Positions 7,825-16,780 of a stretch of 64,000 bases of DNA are shown here, one piece after another; positions within the stretch are counted from its first letter, which is position 1, and each line of letters begins with the position of its first letter. Source of the stretch: Nitrospiraceae bacterium (GTDB lineage Bacteria > Nitrospirota > Thermodesulfovibrionia > Thermodesulfovibrionales > Dissulfurispiraceae); contig JAAYUK010000088.1 of assembly GCA_012517735.1 (NCBI GenBank), positions 1-64,000 on the forward strand, written 5' to 3'. The notes under the pieces are model-generated. The model worked only from the letters and a program-made list of their open reading frames with translations. It was not told where the DNA came from and did not search any database. The translations under genes were made by a program, and so were the position numbers.

Positions 7825-8740
7825 TATCCCGCAGTTCCTGCTGCTCGAAAATCCCCCCGCTCCATCCGGCGGCAATGGCCGCCGCAGGGCGCATTCGCTG
7901 GTTGATCGTGGCATGACAGTCTTTGCCGGTCTCCTTCAGGACATCATGATTCAATGGGCTCTTGCTTCCCGAGCTGGCCTGCTCCAGGTGCTCGATGCCC
8001 GAGTGAAAGTGCTGTTCTGGGTGCTGCTGTTGGTGACGATCAGTTTCAAAAGCACGGTCCCCTCTCTTGCCGGTATAGCGGCGATGACCGTGATTCTTAC
8101 GTTTGGATCCCGCGTCGGCCTTGGACGTGTCTACGGCAAGGTCCTGCCGTTGACCTTTTTTTTCGGGGTTCTGCTTTCCGCTCCCTCGATGCTCAATATC
8201 TTTTCTCCGGGCACCATGATTCTTCCGCTGGTAACCCTGCAGGGTCCTGTTCCGGTGCTGACGATGACGATTCCGCAGCAGATCGGTATCACGGCAGAGG
8301 GTCTGACGATCTGTTTCAGGCTTGTGCTGCGGGTTTTTGCATCGCTGTCGCTCTCGATCCTTATGCTTTCGGTAACGCCTTTCCCCGAAATTATCCGTGC
8401 GCTCAAGCTCTTTCGTATCCCCGATTTTCTGCTGCTGATCCTTACGCTCACCGGAAAATATATTTATCTCTTTGCGCAGACAGTTCTCGATATGTATCGA
8501 GCCATGAAAGTCCGGCTGGTTCTCGGCATGACGAATGCGGATTTCCGGGCCTGGTCGACGGGGCGCATGGCGATCATATTCCGCAAAACCCAACTGCGCG
8601 CGGATGATATCTACCGGGCGATGCTCTGCCGGGGCTTTTCGGGCGAGATCCGGCTTGCCGGTTCGGGGCGTCTTCGCAAAAGCGATTGGGCCGGTGCCTG
8701 CGTGCTTGCTGTCTTTGTTTTGGCTGCGATTCTCGTGTAA
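7814..8740 (+). CDS. cbiQ: ECF transporter T component CbiQ
   Basis: A 308-residue integral membrane protein with LLQVLDARVKVLFWVLLLVTIS near the start, several membrane segments and the two short alanine/arginine coupling motifs (MYRAMKVRLVLGM and IYRAMLCRGFSGEIRL) that contact the ATPase. It couples ATP hydrolysis by CbiO to metal import through CbiM. The ATG at 7814 overlaps the preceding gene and gives the family-typical MKNSIPQFLLLENP start. The N-terminal region is slightly longer than in many CbiQ proteins. Confidence 0.9.
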   Translation: MKNSIPQFLLLENPPAPSGGNGRRRAHSLVDRGMTVFAGLLQDIMIQWALASRAGLLQVLDARVKVLFWVLLLVTISFKSTVPSLAGIAAMTVILTFGSRVGLGRVYGKVLPLTFFFGVLLSAPSMLNIFSPGTMILPLVTLQGPVPVLTMTIPQQIGITAEGLTICFRLVLRVFASLSLSILMLSVTPFPEIIRALKLFRIPDFLLLILTLTGKYIYLFAQTVLDMYRAMKVRLVLGMTNADFRAWSTGRMAIIFRKTQLRADDIYRAMLCRGFSGEIRLAGSGRLRKSDWAGACVLAVFVLAAILV

Positions 8741-8749
8741 AATGATGCG

Positions 8750-9556
8750 GTGAACCTTTTTTCTTTCGATTCCGTCACCTATCGCTACTACGGCAAAATA
8801 CCCGCGCTGGTCGATGTTTCTTTTTCCGTCCAAAAGGGTGAGCGCTTTGCGGTTATCGGCTCAAACGGCAGCGGCAAGTCGACCTTGCTTCACCTGTGTG
8901 CGGGTCTGCTTCATCCCGACGAAGGACAGGTCGTCTTTGATGGAACTGTACTTTCCGAACAGTCGCTCAGGGATGATGCCTTTCGCCGTGTGTTCCGCAG
9001 TCGTGTCGGCTTCATATTTCAGGATGCCGATGTGCAGCTCTTCTGCCCTACGGTTCATGACGAGCTGACATTCGGTCCGCTGCAGCTTGGGCTCGATCAG
9101 GAGAGTGCCGCCAGCCGTGCTGAAGAAGTCATGCAGATGCTTCAGATCGGGCAGCTTCGCACCCGGCCGACGCACATGCTCTCCGGAGGCGAAAAAAAAC
9201 GCGTATCTCTCGGCTGCGTGCTGACGATGAATCCGGATGTGCTGCTGTTTGACGAGCCGACCAACGGTCTCGATCCGCGGACGCAGGTCTTCCTCCTCGA
9301 ACTGATGCTTGCGCTGAGCGAGGCGGGCAAAACGATTATTCTGGCAACGCACGATCTTGGCATGGTGAGCGAGATTCAGGCGCGGGTAGCGGTGCTTTCG
9401 GAAGATCATCGCATCGAGCGTATCGGCATGGCCGACGAAGTGCTTGCGGACAGTGATCTGCTGCTCAGGGTGAATCTGGTTCATGAACATGTGCATTTCC
9501 ATGGCGGCCAGAAGCACAGTCATCTGCATTCGCACTATCTGTTTCATAAGCATTAA
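8750..9556 (+). CDS. cbiO: ECF transporter ATPase CbiO with histidine-rich C-terminal tail
   Basis: A 268-residue ABC ATPase with Walker A IGSNGSGKSTLL, Q-loop FIFQDADVQLF, signature MLSGGEKKRVSLG, Walker B VLLFDEPTNGLDP and switch His (LATHDLG). It energises CbiM/CbiQ. Start is GTG at 8750, ten bases after cbiQ. The last 24 residues hold ten histidines in an alternating pattern, a probable metal-binding tail that could sense or buffer the cytoplasmic ion. That tail supports a Ni/Co role. Confidence 0.93.
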   Translation: MNLFSFDSVTYRYYGKIPALVDVSFSVQKGERFAVIGSNGSGKSTLLHLCAGLLHPDEGQVVFDGTVLSEQSLRDDAFRRVFRSRVGFIFQDADVQLFCPTVHDELTFGPLQLGLDQESAASRAEEVMQMLQIGQLRTRPTHMLSGGEKKRVSLGCVLTMNPDVLLFDEPTNGLDPRTQVFLLELMLALSEAGKTIILATHDLGMVSEIQARVAVLSEDHRIERIGMADEVLADSDLLLRVNLVHEHVHFHGGQKHSHLHSHYLFHKH

Positions 9557-9604
9557 GCTGGTGATCACCTGCATGAACAAAATTACGCCAAACCGGAGAA
9601 GACG

Positions 9605-10309
9605 ATGAACGAAATAGACAGGCTGAAGACGCTTCTTGACCATTGGCAGACCCATGAGACGGAACATGCATCCAACTATTGTTCCTGGGCGAAAAAGGCC
9701 CATGCTGCCGGGCTGACAGAGGCCGGCGATGCACTTGAACGGGCTGCCATGTCGTCCGAGCGTAACCGCCGGCTTTTTGCGGAGGCGCTGGAAGCACTTA
9801 CTGCCGGGTATGACAAAAAGAAGAGCAGTCTTGCCTTGCCGGTTCTGCCGGTTTCAGGCAGGGCAGCGTTGCCTGAGCGGTTATACGCGTTGAACGAAAC
9901 CCAGCGGTCTGCTGTGCTTGCCACAGCCGCTGACCAGTATCCGTATACATCGCTGGTCAGTTTTGCGCTCACCCCTGACCTGAAGGGGGCGCTTTTCCTA
10001 ACGCCGAGAAATACGGTCAAATACAAGAATCTCATGAGGTCGGCCCATGTAGCCCTGCTCATGGACAACAGAACCAATACCACGCAGGATCTTCTCGGGG
10101 CGGAAGCGATCACCCTGATCGGTGCGGCCAAACCCGTGCGCAAGGGCAAAAAACGGGACGAGTTGCTGAAGATCTTTCTGAAAAAACATCCGAAGATGAA
10201 GGCGTTTGCCTCAGCGGAAACGACAGCGCTCGTTTTCATTGAGGCCGAGCGCTATATTCATGTAAGCCAGTTTCAGGCAGTGACGGTATGGGAGGTCAAT
10301 GCGAAATAG
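9605..10309 (+). CDS. PPOX (pyridoxamine-phosphate-oxidase-like) protein with N-terminal helical domain
   Basis: This 234-residue protein has two parts. Residues 1-65 form a helical domain (LDHWQTHETEHASNYCSWA, His- and Trp-containing) of a type often encoded beside nickel/cobalt importers (from recall). Residues ~85-230 form a split-barrel flavin-reductase/PPOX fold (NETQRSAVLATAADQYPYTSLVSF..ALLMDNRTN). It follows cbiO by 48 bp and is probably the last operon gene. PPOX folds bind FMN, F420 or haem; the ligand is unknown. Sequence similar to its last ~40 codons recurs at 11981-12095 and 17921-18138 as non-functional fragments. Confidence 0.78.
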   Translation: MNEIDRLKTLLDHWQTHETEHASNYCSWAKKAHAAGLTEAGDALERAAMSSERNRRLFAEALEALTAGYDKKKSSLALPVLPVSGRAALPERLYALNETQRSAVLATAADQYPYTSLVSFALTPDLKGALFLTPRNTVKYKNLMRSAHVALLMDNRTNTTQDLLGAEAITLIGAAKPVRKGKKRDELLKIFLKKHPKMKAFASAETTALVFIEAERYIHVSQFQAVTVWEVNAK

Positions 10310-10344
10310 AGCTTTTTTGCCAGTGTGGTTCGTGCAAGGGGCTT

Positions 10345-10627
10345 TTATTTGTTGAGAGCGGAGTTGGCAGCGACGGCAACGACGCCTGACAGGAGACAGT
10401 CCAGATAAGCGACAGGAAACGCAAAGTCATTGGGCAGAACTATGAGGGCGCGATCTCCGGGATTTACCTTTTTGTCGTGAAGTATTCGACCGAAGTTTTT
10501 TGCCATGCTCATCCAGTTCCCGGAAAGAGAGCGACCTGTCTCCGCTGAGATAGACGGTCTTGTCGGGACGTTGATCCACATTACGCTCCAACAGCTCAAG
10601 CGCAGTATTGCCATGTATCACTTTCAC
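10345..10627 (-). pseudogene. AMP-binding acyl-CoA/acyl-ACP ligase, N-terminal fragment with frameshift
   Basis: Starting at GTG 10627, the frame reads MKVIHGNTALELLERN..SGDRSLSFRELDEHGKK, the usual N-terminus of AMP-dependent ligases. It is interrupted at a run of six A (around 10505) and continues in the next frame as FGRILHDKKVNPGDRALIVL..GVVAVAANSALNK, then stops. Removing one A restores a single frame of ~93 residues. The family normally has 500 or more residues with the P-loop and A8/A10 motifs, all missing here. The gene is therefore both frameshifted and truncated, ending 35 bp from the PPOX gene. It starts in a 4-nt overlap with the GNAT gene, so it was part of that operon. Confidence 0.82.
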
Positions 10628-11682
10628 CCCTCAGGCAGAACCCGTTGCTCCCAGTCGCGCCTCACCATTGCTGCAATGCTTCGTCCGCGTTCGGAGTAAA
10701 TTTGCAGACTGTCGAAGTCAGGATCCACAAAATGCTTCTGCATCAGCAAACCGTCGTCTCCGAACCAGGTCGGCAGCAAACCCCCGAAACAGTAACCGTG
10801 GCTGTGCAACTTTTCCACGACATCGCAGGACCAGGGTTTGCCGAGGTCAATGAAAAACTGTATCAGCGCGTAATTTTCCGAACGGAGCTGCCGTTCAACG
10901 CCAGCGAATTTTTCTTCTATTTCTTTTCCCGGTGCGGTAATCGTGCAGCGTGCGACTCCTGCAAAGTCGAAACGCTTCACGTCGATCTCGCCGCAGCCGT
11001 CCATTTGTTCAGTTTTTCGGGATATGAGTTCCCTGTTCAGGTGCAGGCCGTCCAGAATGAATCGTATTTCTTTTTCGTATCGATCAGGCACATGCAGAGC
11101 CCTGTGTATATCGCGAACCACCCTGAAAAAGACCAGGCATCCAACGCGTCCCGTTGCGCTCTGTTTTGTTTCATAGGCGTCCGGAGGCATCAGGGCAGGT
11201 TGCAGAGCGGTCTCGATCGCCCGGGTCTGTCGGGAAAGCTTCTGGGTTATGACGTGGTTGCATACCGCCTCGCCATAGAAACCATGAATTCCGTCATGGC
11301 CAATCAGCTTGATCAGCAGCTGGTTGGCGCGGGCGAATGCCATGGTTGAGCGATAAGCGGGCAGCGTAAGCCCGACGCCGTATTCATAAAGATTGGGATT
11401 GGGCGGAGAGCTGCGGTAAAGGGCGACATGAGACACGATATCTCCTGAGGACGTACGTGCGACAACGCTTCGAATGGCTCCTCGCCGGTTCTCTTCTATA
11501 AGGCGTTCAGGTATGTAATACGTGTCAACAGGGTACCCTTCACCGTATATGGTATAGAAGAGACGTGCCACACCGGGAGCGTCTGACGGCCTGAAATAAT
11601 CTACCGTAAAAACCTCCTCTTCAGAAGGTGCCCACTGTTCACGGGCCAGACGCTTCAGGGCCTCATTTCTGTCGAGGCTCAT
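10624..11682 (-). CDS. GNAT-like acyltransferase, paralogue 1 of the accessory acyl locus
   Basis: A 352-residue protein with an N-terminal GNAT-like domain: FRPSDAPGVARLFYTIYGEGYPV, VVARTSSGDIVSHVALYRSSP and a C-terminal segment WFGDDGLLMQKHFV. It aligns throughout with the protein at 16781-17785 (shared GVARLF..YG.GYPV, VVART, LYRS.P, CNH..Q, W.G.DG.LMQK), so the two are paralogues. GNATs transfer acyl groups from CoA or ACP to amines; with an ACP directly upstream (1-nt overlap) and an AMP-ligase remnant downstream, an acyl-ACP-using acyltransferase is likely. The substrate is unknown. Confidence 0.75.
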   Translation of the reverse strand: MSLDRNEALKRLAREQWAPSEEEVFTVDYFRPSDAPGVARLFYTIYGEGYPVDTYYIPERLIEENRRGAIRSVVARTSSGDIVSHVALYRSSPPNPNLYEYGVGLTLPAYRSTMAFARANQLLIKLIGHDGIHGFYGEAVCNHVITQKLSRQTRAIETALQPALMPPDAYETKQSATGRVGCLVFFRVVRDIHRALHVPDRYEKEIRFILDGLHLNRELISRKTEQMDGCGEIDVKRFDFAGVARCTITAPGKEIEEKFAGVERQLRSENYALIQFFIDLGKPWSCDVVEKLHSHGYCFGGLLPTWFGDDGLLMQKHFVDPDFDSLQIYSERGRSIAAMVRRDWEQRVLPEG

Positions 11683-11912
11683 TATTTCCCGTTCATGAAT
11701 TTTTCGTAATCGTTCAGTGTTTTCAGCTTTAATGCTGCCGCGTCGGATATCTTTACCCCGAAACGCGACTCCAGCGCAGCTGCAAAAGCAGGGCAGTCCA
11801 CAGAATCAATTCCCTGCAAAGCAATCGCTTTGTCCGGGTCCAGCGCGTTTACTATTTTCTCTTCGATTCCGATCTCCAGCATTAATCCTTTCAGCTCGTC
11901 GACGGTAACCAT
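11682..11912 (-). CDS. Acyl carrier protein (accessory, ACP-like)
   Basis: A 76-residue acidic helical protein of ACP size. The phosphopantetheine motif reads QGIDSVDCPAF, with Ser in the DS(V/L) position, and the C-terminal helix contains FGVKISDAAALKLKTLNDYEKF. It differs clearly from the housekeeping acpP at 34853-35080 (DSVD in place of DSLD, different flanks), so it is a dedicated carrier for the neighbouring GNAT/ligase genes. Its stop overlaps the GNAT start by one base. Start ATG at 11912 is preceded by an AAGGAG site. Confidence 0.85.
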   Translation of the reverse strand: MVTVDELKGLMLEIGIEEKIVNALDPDKAIALQGIDSVDCPAFAAALESRFGVKISDAAALKLKTLNDYEKFMNGK

Positions 11913-11980
11913 GTCATTCTCCTTTTTTGCTTAGAGGTATCCCCATAAAGAGGAATACATTGAGTCACGCGGTATGGCCT

Positions 11981-12095
11981 TTCGATGCTGAGTTTACAGT
12001 CTACAAAAAACACCAATCATGAAGAAGGATACCGGCGGCAAAAACGAACAGTCAAGCGTAGCAGTGTTTGAGCAACTGGAAGTATTTGTTACTGC
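11981..12095 (+). repeat. Direct repeat copy A (PPOX-gene fragment)
   Basis: About 115 bp aligns without gaps to 17921-18035 (offset exactly 5940 bp). By hand count ~86% of bases match, with a run of 28 identical bases in 12062-12095. On the plus strand it encodes a piece resembling the region just before and into the PPOX C-terminus (FEQLEVFVTA) and then diverges into CVKRR..FQQPAK-type non-homologous sequence. A TTTTTCAGCAGCCTGC segment follows at about 12134. With copy B it brackets the carboxylase and the second GNAT. Confidence 0.75.
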
Positions 12096-12184
12096 GGTCA
12101 GCTCACTTGAGCCAGATGTGCGTAAAAAGACGAGTTTTTCAGCAGCCTGCTAAACAGTATCCTGCCAAAAAACTGCGAATGAGG

Positions 12185-15100
12185 CTATGGCAACGGGTTC
12201 ACGATCAACAACAGATCGCCGCGATTGACAAGCTGTCCGTTAGCGGCGCTTACACGGGTTACTTGATACTCATCTGCGTTGTACATCTCCTCATTATCGT
12301 TGTTGTAGGACGCAAGGTTCAACTCGGAGAAGGTCTTCATTACCTCCAGGAGCCCGAATGCCTTGTCTCTGGTGATCCTATCACCCTCCTTCACCAGCGG
12401 CGGGTCGCCGGGCGAAGCGGCGTGGTAAAAAACGCCGCCACGGGGCGCCAGCACACGGAGCTCTGTGCTGTCTTCAATCTCCACCATCCGGTGGTTGAAC
12501 CGCCGTTCCGTTAAAGCAGCTTCGCGCTCACCCTCGGCAATAAGCCGGGGCACATCAATGCGCCGGAAAAGCCCTTCCAGGTACCTCGTATCATACTCCC
12601 CTCCACGAAAAACCTGATCACCAAGTATCGCTTTCAGAAGGCTGAGATTGGTATAAACGCCGCAGATGCGGACAGCGTTCAAATACCCGGCAAGGCGCGT
12701 GATGCATTCCGTCCGATCTCCACCTTGCGCGATGATTTGGACGATCATGCTGTCATAATAGGGTGGAACCAACGAGCCGCTGCGAATAGAGCTCAACACG
12801 GTGATATGCTCACAGGGTGGCAGCTCGCACTCTGTAACGGTGCCGGAATTCGGAGACCAGGTCGGAACGCCGTCGGCCCCCAGCTCTACATGATCGGCAT
12901 TAATGCGCACCTCCATGGCGTAACCCTGTCGTGCGCAGGATACATCGGATATATCCGAGCCGCTGGCGATTTCATACTGGGCATCGACTATCGCCGTTCC
13001 ACTGGACAGTTCGGTCACCAAATGCTCAATCTGGAGCCGGGTGTTCATCTCCATAAAGTAGAGTTGTCGGGACTCGAGATCGTAGATGAACTCCACCGTC
13101 CCCGCGCCGAGATAATCGATCCTGTCGGCGATCAGGGCGGCGTGACGAAGGGCCGCCTCCTGGAGCTCCCGTGGCACCATGGTCGAACCCGATTCCTCGA
13201 CAACCTTCTGCCGATTACGCTGCACGCTGCAATCCCTAAGACCGAGCACTTTGGTGCAGCCGCCGTGATCCCGTATGAGCTGTACCTCGATATGCCGCAT
13301 GCTGGTGATATATCGCTCCAGATAAAGGTCGCCGTTCCCAAAGGCACTCAACGCCTCGGCAGACAGCAGGGCGAAGCGGCTTCTCAGCTCCTCCTGGTTG
13401 TGCGCCGTACCAATTCCGCGCCCACCGCCGCCGAAAACTGCTTTCAGGAGGACCGGATAACCGATCTCTTCGGCAATCTGCACCGCCGCGGCGGCATCGG
13501 TCACCACGCCGAAGCTGCCGGGCACCACCGGAATCCCCAATTCCCGGGCCGTCGCGATGGCATTTGATTTATTCCCCATGCGGGCTATGGTTGCCGAACG
13601 GGGCCCGATGAAGACCAGCCCATGGCGCCGCACCGCCGCCGCGAATTCGGGGGTTTCCGACAGGAAGCCCACCCCCGGATGAATGGCTTCGGCGTGTTCA
13701 CGCATGGCGATACGGATCACGCTCATGCCATTCAGATAACTATCCGCAGGCGTGCTTCCGCCCAGGCAGACCAGCCGGTCAGAGGGGCGCAGCATCGACG
13801 CCGCCACAGACCGGATATCCGCATCGGACTGCACCAGCACAACCTCCAGCCCTCGCGACTGGGCGCGCTCCACGAGCCGGGTACAGGTGCAGCCCCGGGC
13901 ATGGATAAGTACCCGACGGAAGGGACGGCACAGCGAGGACTCCTGCTCTGGCGCCTCCTCCTCTGGTGGCTTCACCGCCGGTAAGATCTCCCACCGGATA
14001 GCCCGCTCAATTACCTCCGTCACAGACAGCGCCGCCACGGGAATTTCTGGGTCAATGGCCTGCAGCCGCTGGTCAAGGTCTGGTACGAAGGGATGCCGCA
14101 CCAATCCCCGCATGGCGCCGGGGATTCGAGAGAGATAGTTCGACAGGCTCGCGTTCAGCGGCATGTGCTCCGGCACCACAGCCTGTCCGGCAAAAGGCAT
14201 GTTGGTGCCGGAAAAATAATAGGTCTGGACCAGTGGATGTGTGACAAGGCTTGCCTGAGCCCCGCCGGTGCAATCGCCGAAGCCGAAGCATACCACCGGC
14301 AGCTCACAATCCCGAATAAAATGAGTCAATCGGTCATTGATGACGGCCATGGAAAACAAAGCACCAGCCCCTTCCTTTGTCTGCATGCCCCCGGAAGAAA
14401 TAAAGCAGAGTATTGGCAAGCCTTCCCGGGCGCAGCGCACCAGCAGCCGGCAAATCTTTTCAGCTCCGGCCATATCGAGGGCGCCGGCTTGAAACTCGCT
14501 GTTGGAAATAACCACCCCAACCCTGTGGCCGCTCTCCTTGAGCGTGGCAATGCAGGTGATGACGCCGCACGGAACAATCCCCTGCTCCAAGGCCTGCTCA
14601 ATCGACTGCCGCAAGCCGGGGAAATGGGCTGGATCGAGGGTACGAAGATCCGAATCGGTGGGCGTGGACTCGCGGAAAAATTCGCCGATAATCATTGAGG
14701 CGGTGACAGGTGTGTGTCTCTTGATGTCAGCCAGGACTTCAAGAATGAGGAGGTCTTGAAAGGCGAGCCCGAGACGGTTCCAGAAATCTCGCATGCCGAT
14801 GTTGCGCAGATTGAGTTCTCCGCTATACTGGCGCACTCCCGCGCAGGCAGCGGCATACTCCGGAAAAAGCACCGTGAAGACATAGGTCACGATCGTGAAC
14901 AACGGAGGCGCCAAGTGAGGATGGGCCTGGGCTTTCCATTCCTGAACTCGCCGAAGCCAGGGTTTGCGCCAATAGACGGAGCGCAACTGACGGAACCATG
15001 CCAGAAACCGGGCCTTGACCTGCTCAATCTCCTGACCGGGCAGCCGGAGCGCCGCATCTTCGAGGGCTGAAGCGAGCACTTCAGCCATGTCGGCTTCCTG

Positions 15101-16699
15101 GATAGTACTGCTGGTGAGCGCTGCCCGCGCGAGCTTGGGCAGATGACCGATGACACCCTGATAAAGGGCGTCCAAGAGCAGCATGTTATGAATCAGATCG
15201 AAAAGGTCATTATAAACGGGAAGATAAAGAATGATATCCAGCACAGTCGCGTCGGCCATGGGCTCGCCGCGGTTGGGAGACTGGCCGCCGAGCCAGTCAA
15301 GAAGCGTGCGAAAATTCCTGGGAGCATCCTGCTTCCATAAGTTATAAAGGTAGAACCCCAGGGTCAGCGACAGGCGCTCCAAGGACCGCACGTAATTTTC
15401 CTGTCGACCTCCATATATGGGGGGCGCTAGAGTGTGCTGTTCGCCCAGGCTCCGCCGGCGCGACAGAAACGAGTTCCATGCCGCGGCAAGTTCGGGCTCA
15501 TAACGGACTGCCAAGGGTGTTTCGCACCATTTGCGGAACAGGGAATTGCCCACATGTTCCTCTTCTCTGCCGGCTGACGCGGCACGGCGCTGCACCTGAG
15601 AAACAGGCGCGTATTCCCGGCCTGTCGTAAAGAGCAGCCGGCGCCGCATGTTGAGATGCCGCGTTAGCCTCAGCGCGATGCCGAATATACCGGGGTACTC
15701 GGTATGATTGGCAGGCACTGAAAATTGCGAAAGCTCGGCAACTTTCCGTGCCGCCGCCGAAGGGTTCAGGTAGCGCAGGATGTCGCGTGCATACTGCTCG
15801 GATATCTCCGGATACTCATCAACATAATAGGCGGCCGACTCTTCGACCGCTGCAATTGCTGTGGTGATGGCATAGGCCAGATTGTGGGATGGGCTATCGA
15901 CGCCATAGTCGATAACGCCGTCGAGATAGCCGTAATGGCAGAGCTCATACGGGGAAACGCCGACAATACGGGCGCACTCCTGCCATGAGAGGCCCTGCCT
16001 GCGCGCGATACTGGCAAGTCCCCGCGGCTGGATTGTATTGAAGAGGCCATCGGGCAGACTCAAGAGTACGTTTGCCGTGGCAAGGGGAATGGCGCCGCCC
16101 GAATAGCCGTAGCCGACCACCACCGCGATCACAGGCACATCGACATAAGCCATTTTGGCGATGAGGCGTGAGATGCTATGAGCCTGATTGTCGCAGTTGG
16201 CATCAGCGAGTGCGTCGGCGCCGGGGGTGTCGATCAACGTTACAATAGGGATCCTCGCGGCGGCGAACTCCCGGCAAATACGCGCTGCTTCTCGGTGGTG
16301 TTCGGGCTGCCAGACCCCCTTGTTCACGGTCCGTTCCTGGGCTATGATGCCAACCCGGCGGCGGTTTCCGGAAGGAGTCGAAAGGTCGATTTCATCGGCG
16401 TAAAGCGGTCCGCGTTCGATCGCGCGGCCAGATGTCCGCGCGATTCCGCTGACGAGGGAGCGCGCCGAAGGCCGTTTAGGGCTGTCAGCTGGCGCAACAA
16501 CCCGAGAGATATACTCATCGATGGACATTGCCTGCAATTCAGCAACACGCCGCGACACGGCCTCGCGAGGGATAAGCCCCATGATTGCAGCCACCGGGCG
16601 CGTCTTTGAGGGGAATGCCGCCGCACCGGTATTTTGGGCAAGCTCCTGAACCAGCCCGAATAACGGCCCCATGCGGCGATCCTCAATTGTTTGAGCCAT
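12185..16699 (-). CDS. Single-chain four-domain biotin-dependent acyl-CoA carboxylase (CT-alpha, CT-beta, BC, BCCP)
   Basis: A ~1504-residue protein carries all parts of an acyl-CoA carboxylase in one chain. Residues ~95-290 are AccA-like (RIPIVTLIDTPGADA, VIAVVVGYGYSGGAIPLA). Residues ~290-660 have no domain I recognise. Residues ~670-905 are AccD-like (PILCFISSGGMQTKEG, CFGFGDCTGGAQASL) but lack the Zn-ribbon. Residues ~925-1380 form a biotin carboxylase (EAIHPGVGFLSE, VLLKAVFGGGGRGIG, YLERYI, YFMEMNTRLQIEHLVTE). The last ~70 residues are a BCCP with EVMKT as the biotin site (Lys near 1455) and an Asn/Glu-rich insertion. Start 16699 is preferred (GGAAGGT upstream); an in-frame ATG at 16777 is possible. 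It probably makes a malonyl- or related CoA for the ACP/GNAT system. Confidence 0.88.
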   Translation of the reverse strand: MAQTIEDRRMGPLFGLVQELAQNTGAAAFPSKTRPVAAIMGLIPREAVSRRVAELQAMSIDEYISRVVAPADSPKRPSARSLVSGIARTSGRAIERGPLYADEIDLSTPSGNRRRVGIIAQERTVNKGVWQPEHHREAARICREFAAARIPIVTLIDTPGADALADANCDNQAHSISRLIAKMAYVDVPVIAVVVGYGYSGGAIPLATANVLLSLPDGLFNTIQPRGLASIARRQGLSWQECARIVGVSPYELCHYGYLDGVIDYGVDSPSHNLAYAITTAIAAVEESAAYYVDEYPEISEQYARDILRYLNPSAAARKVAELSQFSVPANHTEYPGIFGIALRLTRHLNMRRRLLFTTGREYAPVSQVQRRAASAGREEEHVGNSLFRKWCETPLAVRYEPELAAAWNSFLSRRRSLGEQHTLAPPIYGGRQENYVRSLERLSLTLGFYLYNLWKQDAPRNFRTLLDWLGGQSPNRGEPMADATVLDIILYLPVYNDLFDLIHNMLLLDALYQGVIGHLPKLARAALTSSTIQEADMAEVLASALEDAALRLPGQEIEQVKARFLAWFRQLRSVYWRKPWLRRVQEWKAQAHPHLAPPLFTIVTYVFTVLFPEYAAACAGVRQYSGELNLRNIGMRDFWNRLGLAFQDLLILEVLADIKRHTPVTASMIIGEFFRESTPTDSDLRTLDPAHFPGLRQSIEQALEQGIVPCGVITCIATLKESGHRVGVVISNSEFQAGALDMAGAEKICRLLVRCAREGLPILCFISSGGMQTKEGAGALFSMAVINDRLTHFIRDCELPVVCFGFGDCTGGAQASLVTHPLVQTYYFSGTNMPFAGQAVVPEHMPLNASLSNYLSRIPGAMRGLVRHPFVPDLDQRLQAIDPEIPVAALSVTEVIERAIRWEILPAVKPPEEEAPEQESSLCRPFRRVLIHARGCTCTRLVERAQSRGLEVVLVQSDADIRSVAASMLRPSDRLVCLGGSTPADSYLNGMSVIRIAMREHAEAIHPGVGFLSETPEFAAAVRRHGLVFIGPRSATIARMGNKSNAIATARELGIPVVPGSFGVVTDAAAAVQIAEEIGYPVLLKAVFGGGGRGIGTAHNQEELRSRFALLSAEALSAFGNGDLYLERYITSMRHIEVQLIRDHGGCTKVLGLRDCSVQRNRQKVVEESGSTMVPRELQEAALRHAALIADRIDYLGAGTVEFIYDLESRQLYFMEMNTRLQIEHLVTELSSGTAIVDAQYEIASGSDISDVSCARQGYAMEVRINADHVELGADGVPTWSPNSGTVTECELPPCEHITVLSSIRSGSLVPPYYDSMIVQIIAQGGDRTECITRLAGYLNAVRICGVYTNLSLLKAILGDQVFRGGEYDTRYLEGLFRRIDVPRLIAEGEREAALTERRFNHRMVEIEDSTELRVLAPRGGVFYHAASPGDPPLVKEGDRITRDKAFGLLEVMKTFSELNLASYNNDNEEMYNADEYQVTRVSAANGQLVNRGDLLLIVNPLP

Positions 16700-16780
16700 G
16701 CATACCTTCCATTTTCTCCATGTTCCACCTCCGTCTCGTATTTTACCGGAGACTTTGGGGTCCACTTTTTTCAGCATTCG

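Noticed and set aside
10495-10515. Programmed ribosomal frameshift in the AMP-ligase fragment
   Set aside because: The A-run is in the wrong phase for an X XXY YYZ slip, and the needed shift is +1. The gene is also truncated, so decay is simpler.
12725-13567. Plus-strand ORF opposite the carboxylase
   Set aside because: Antisense to the biotin-carboxylase domain, no recognisable motifs.
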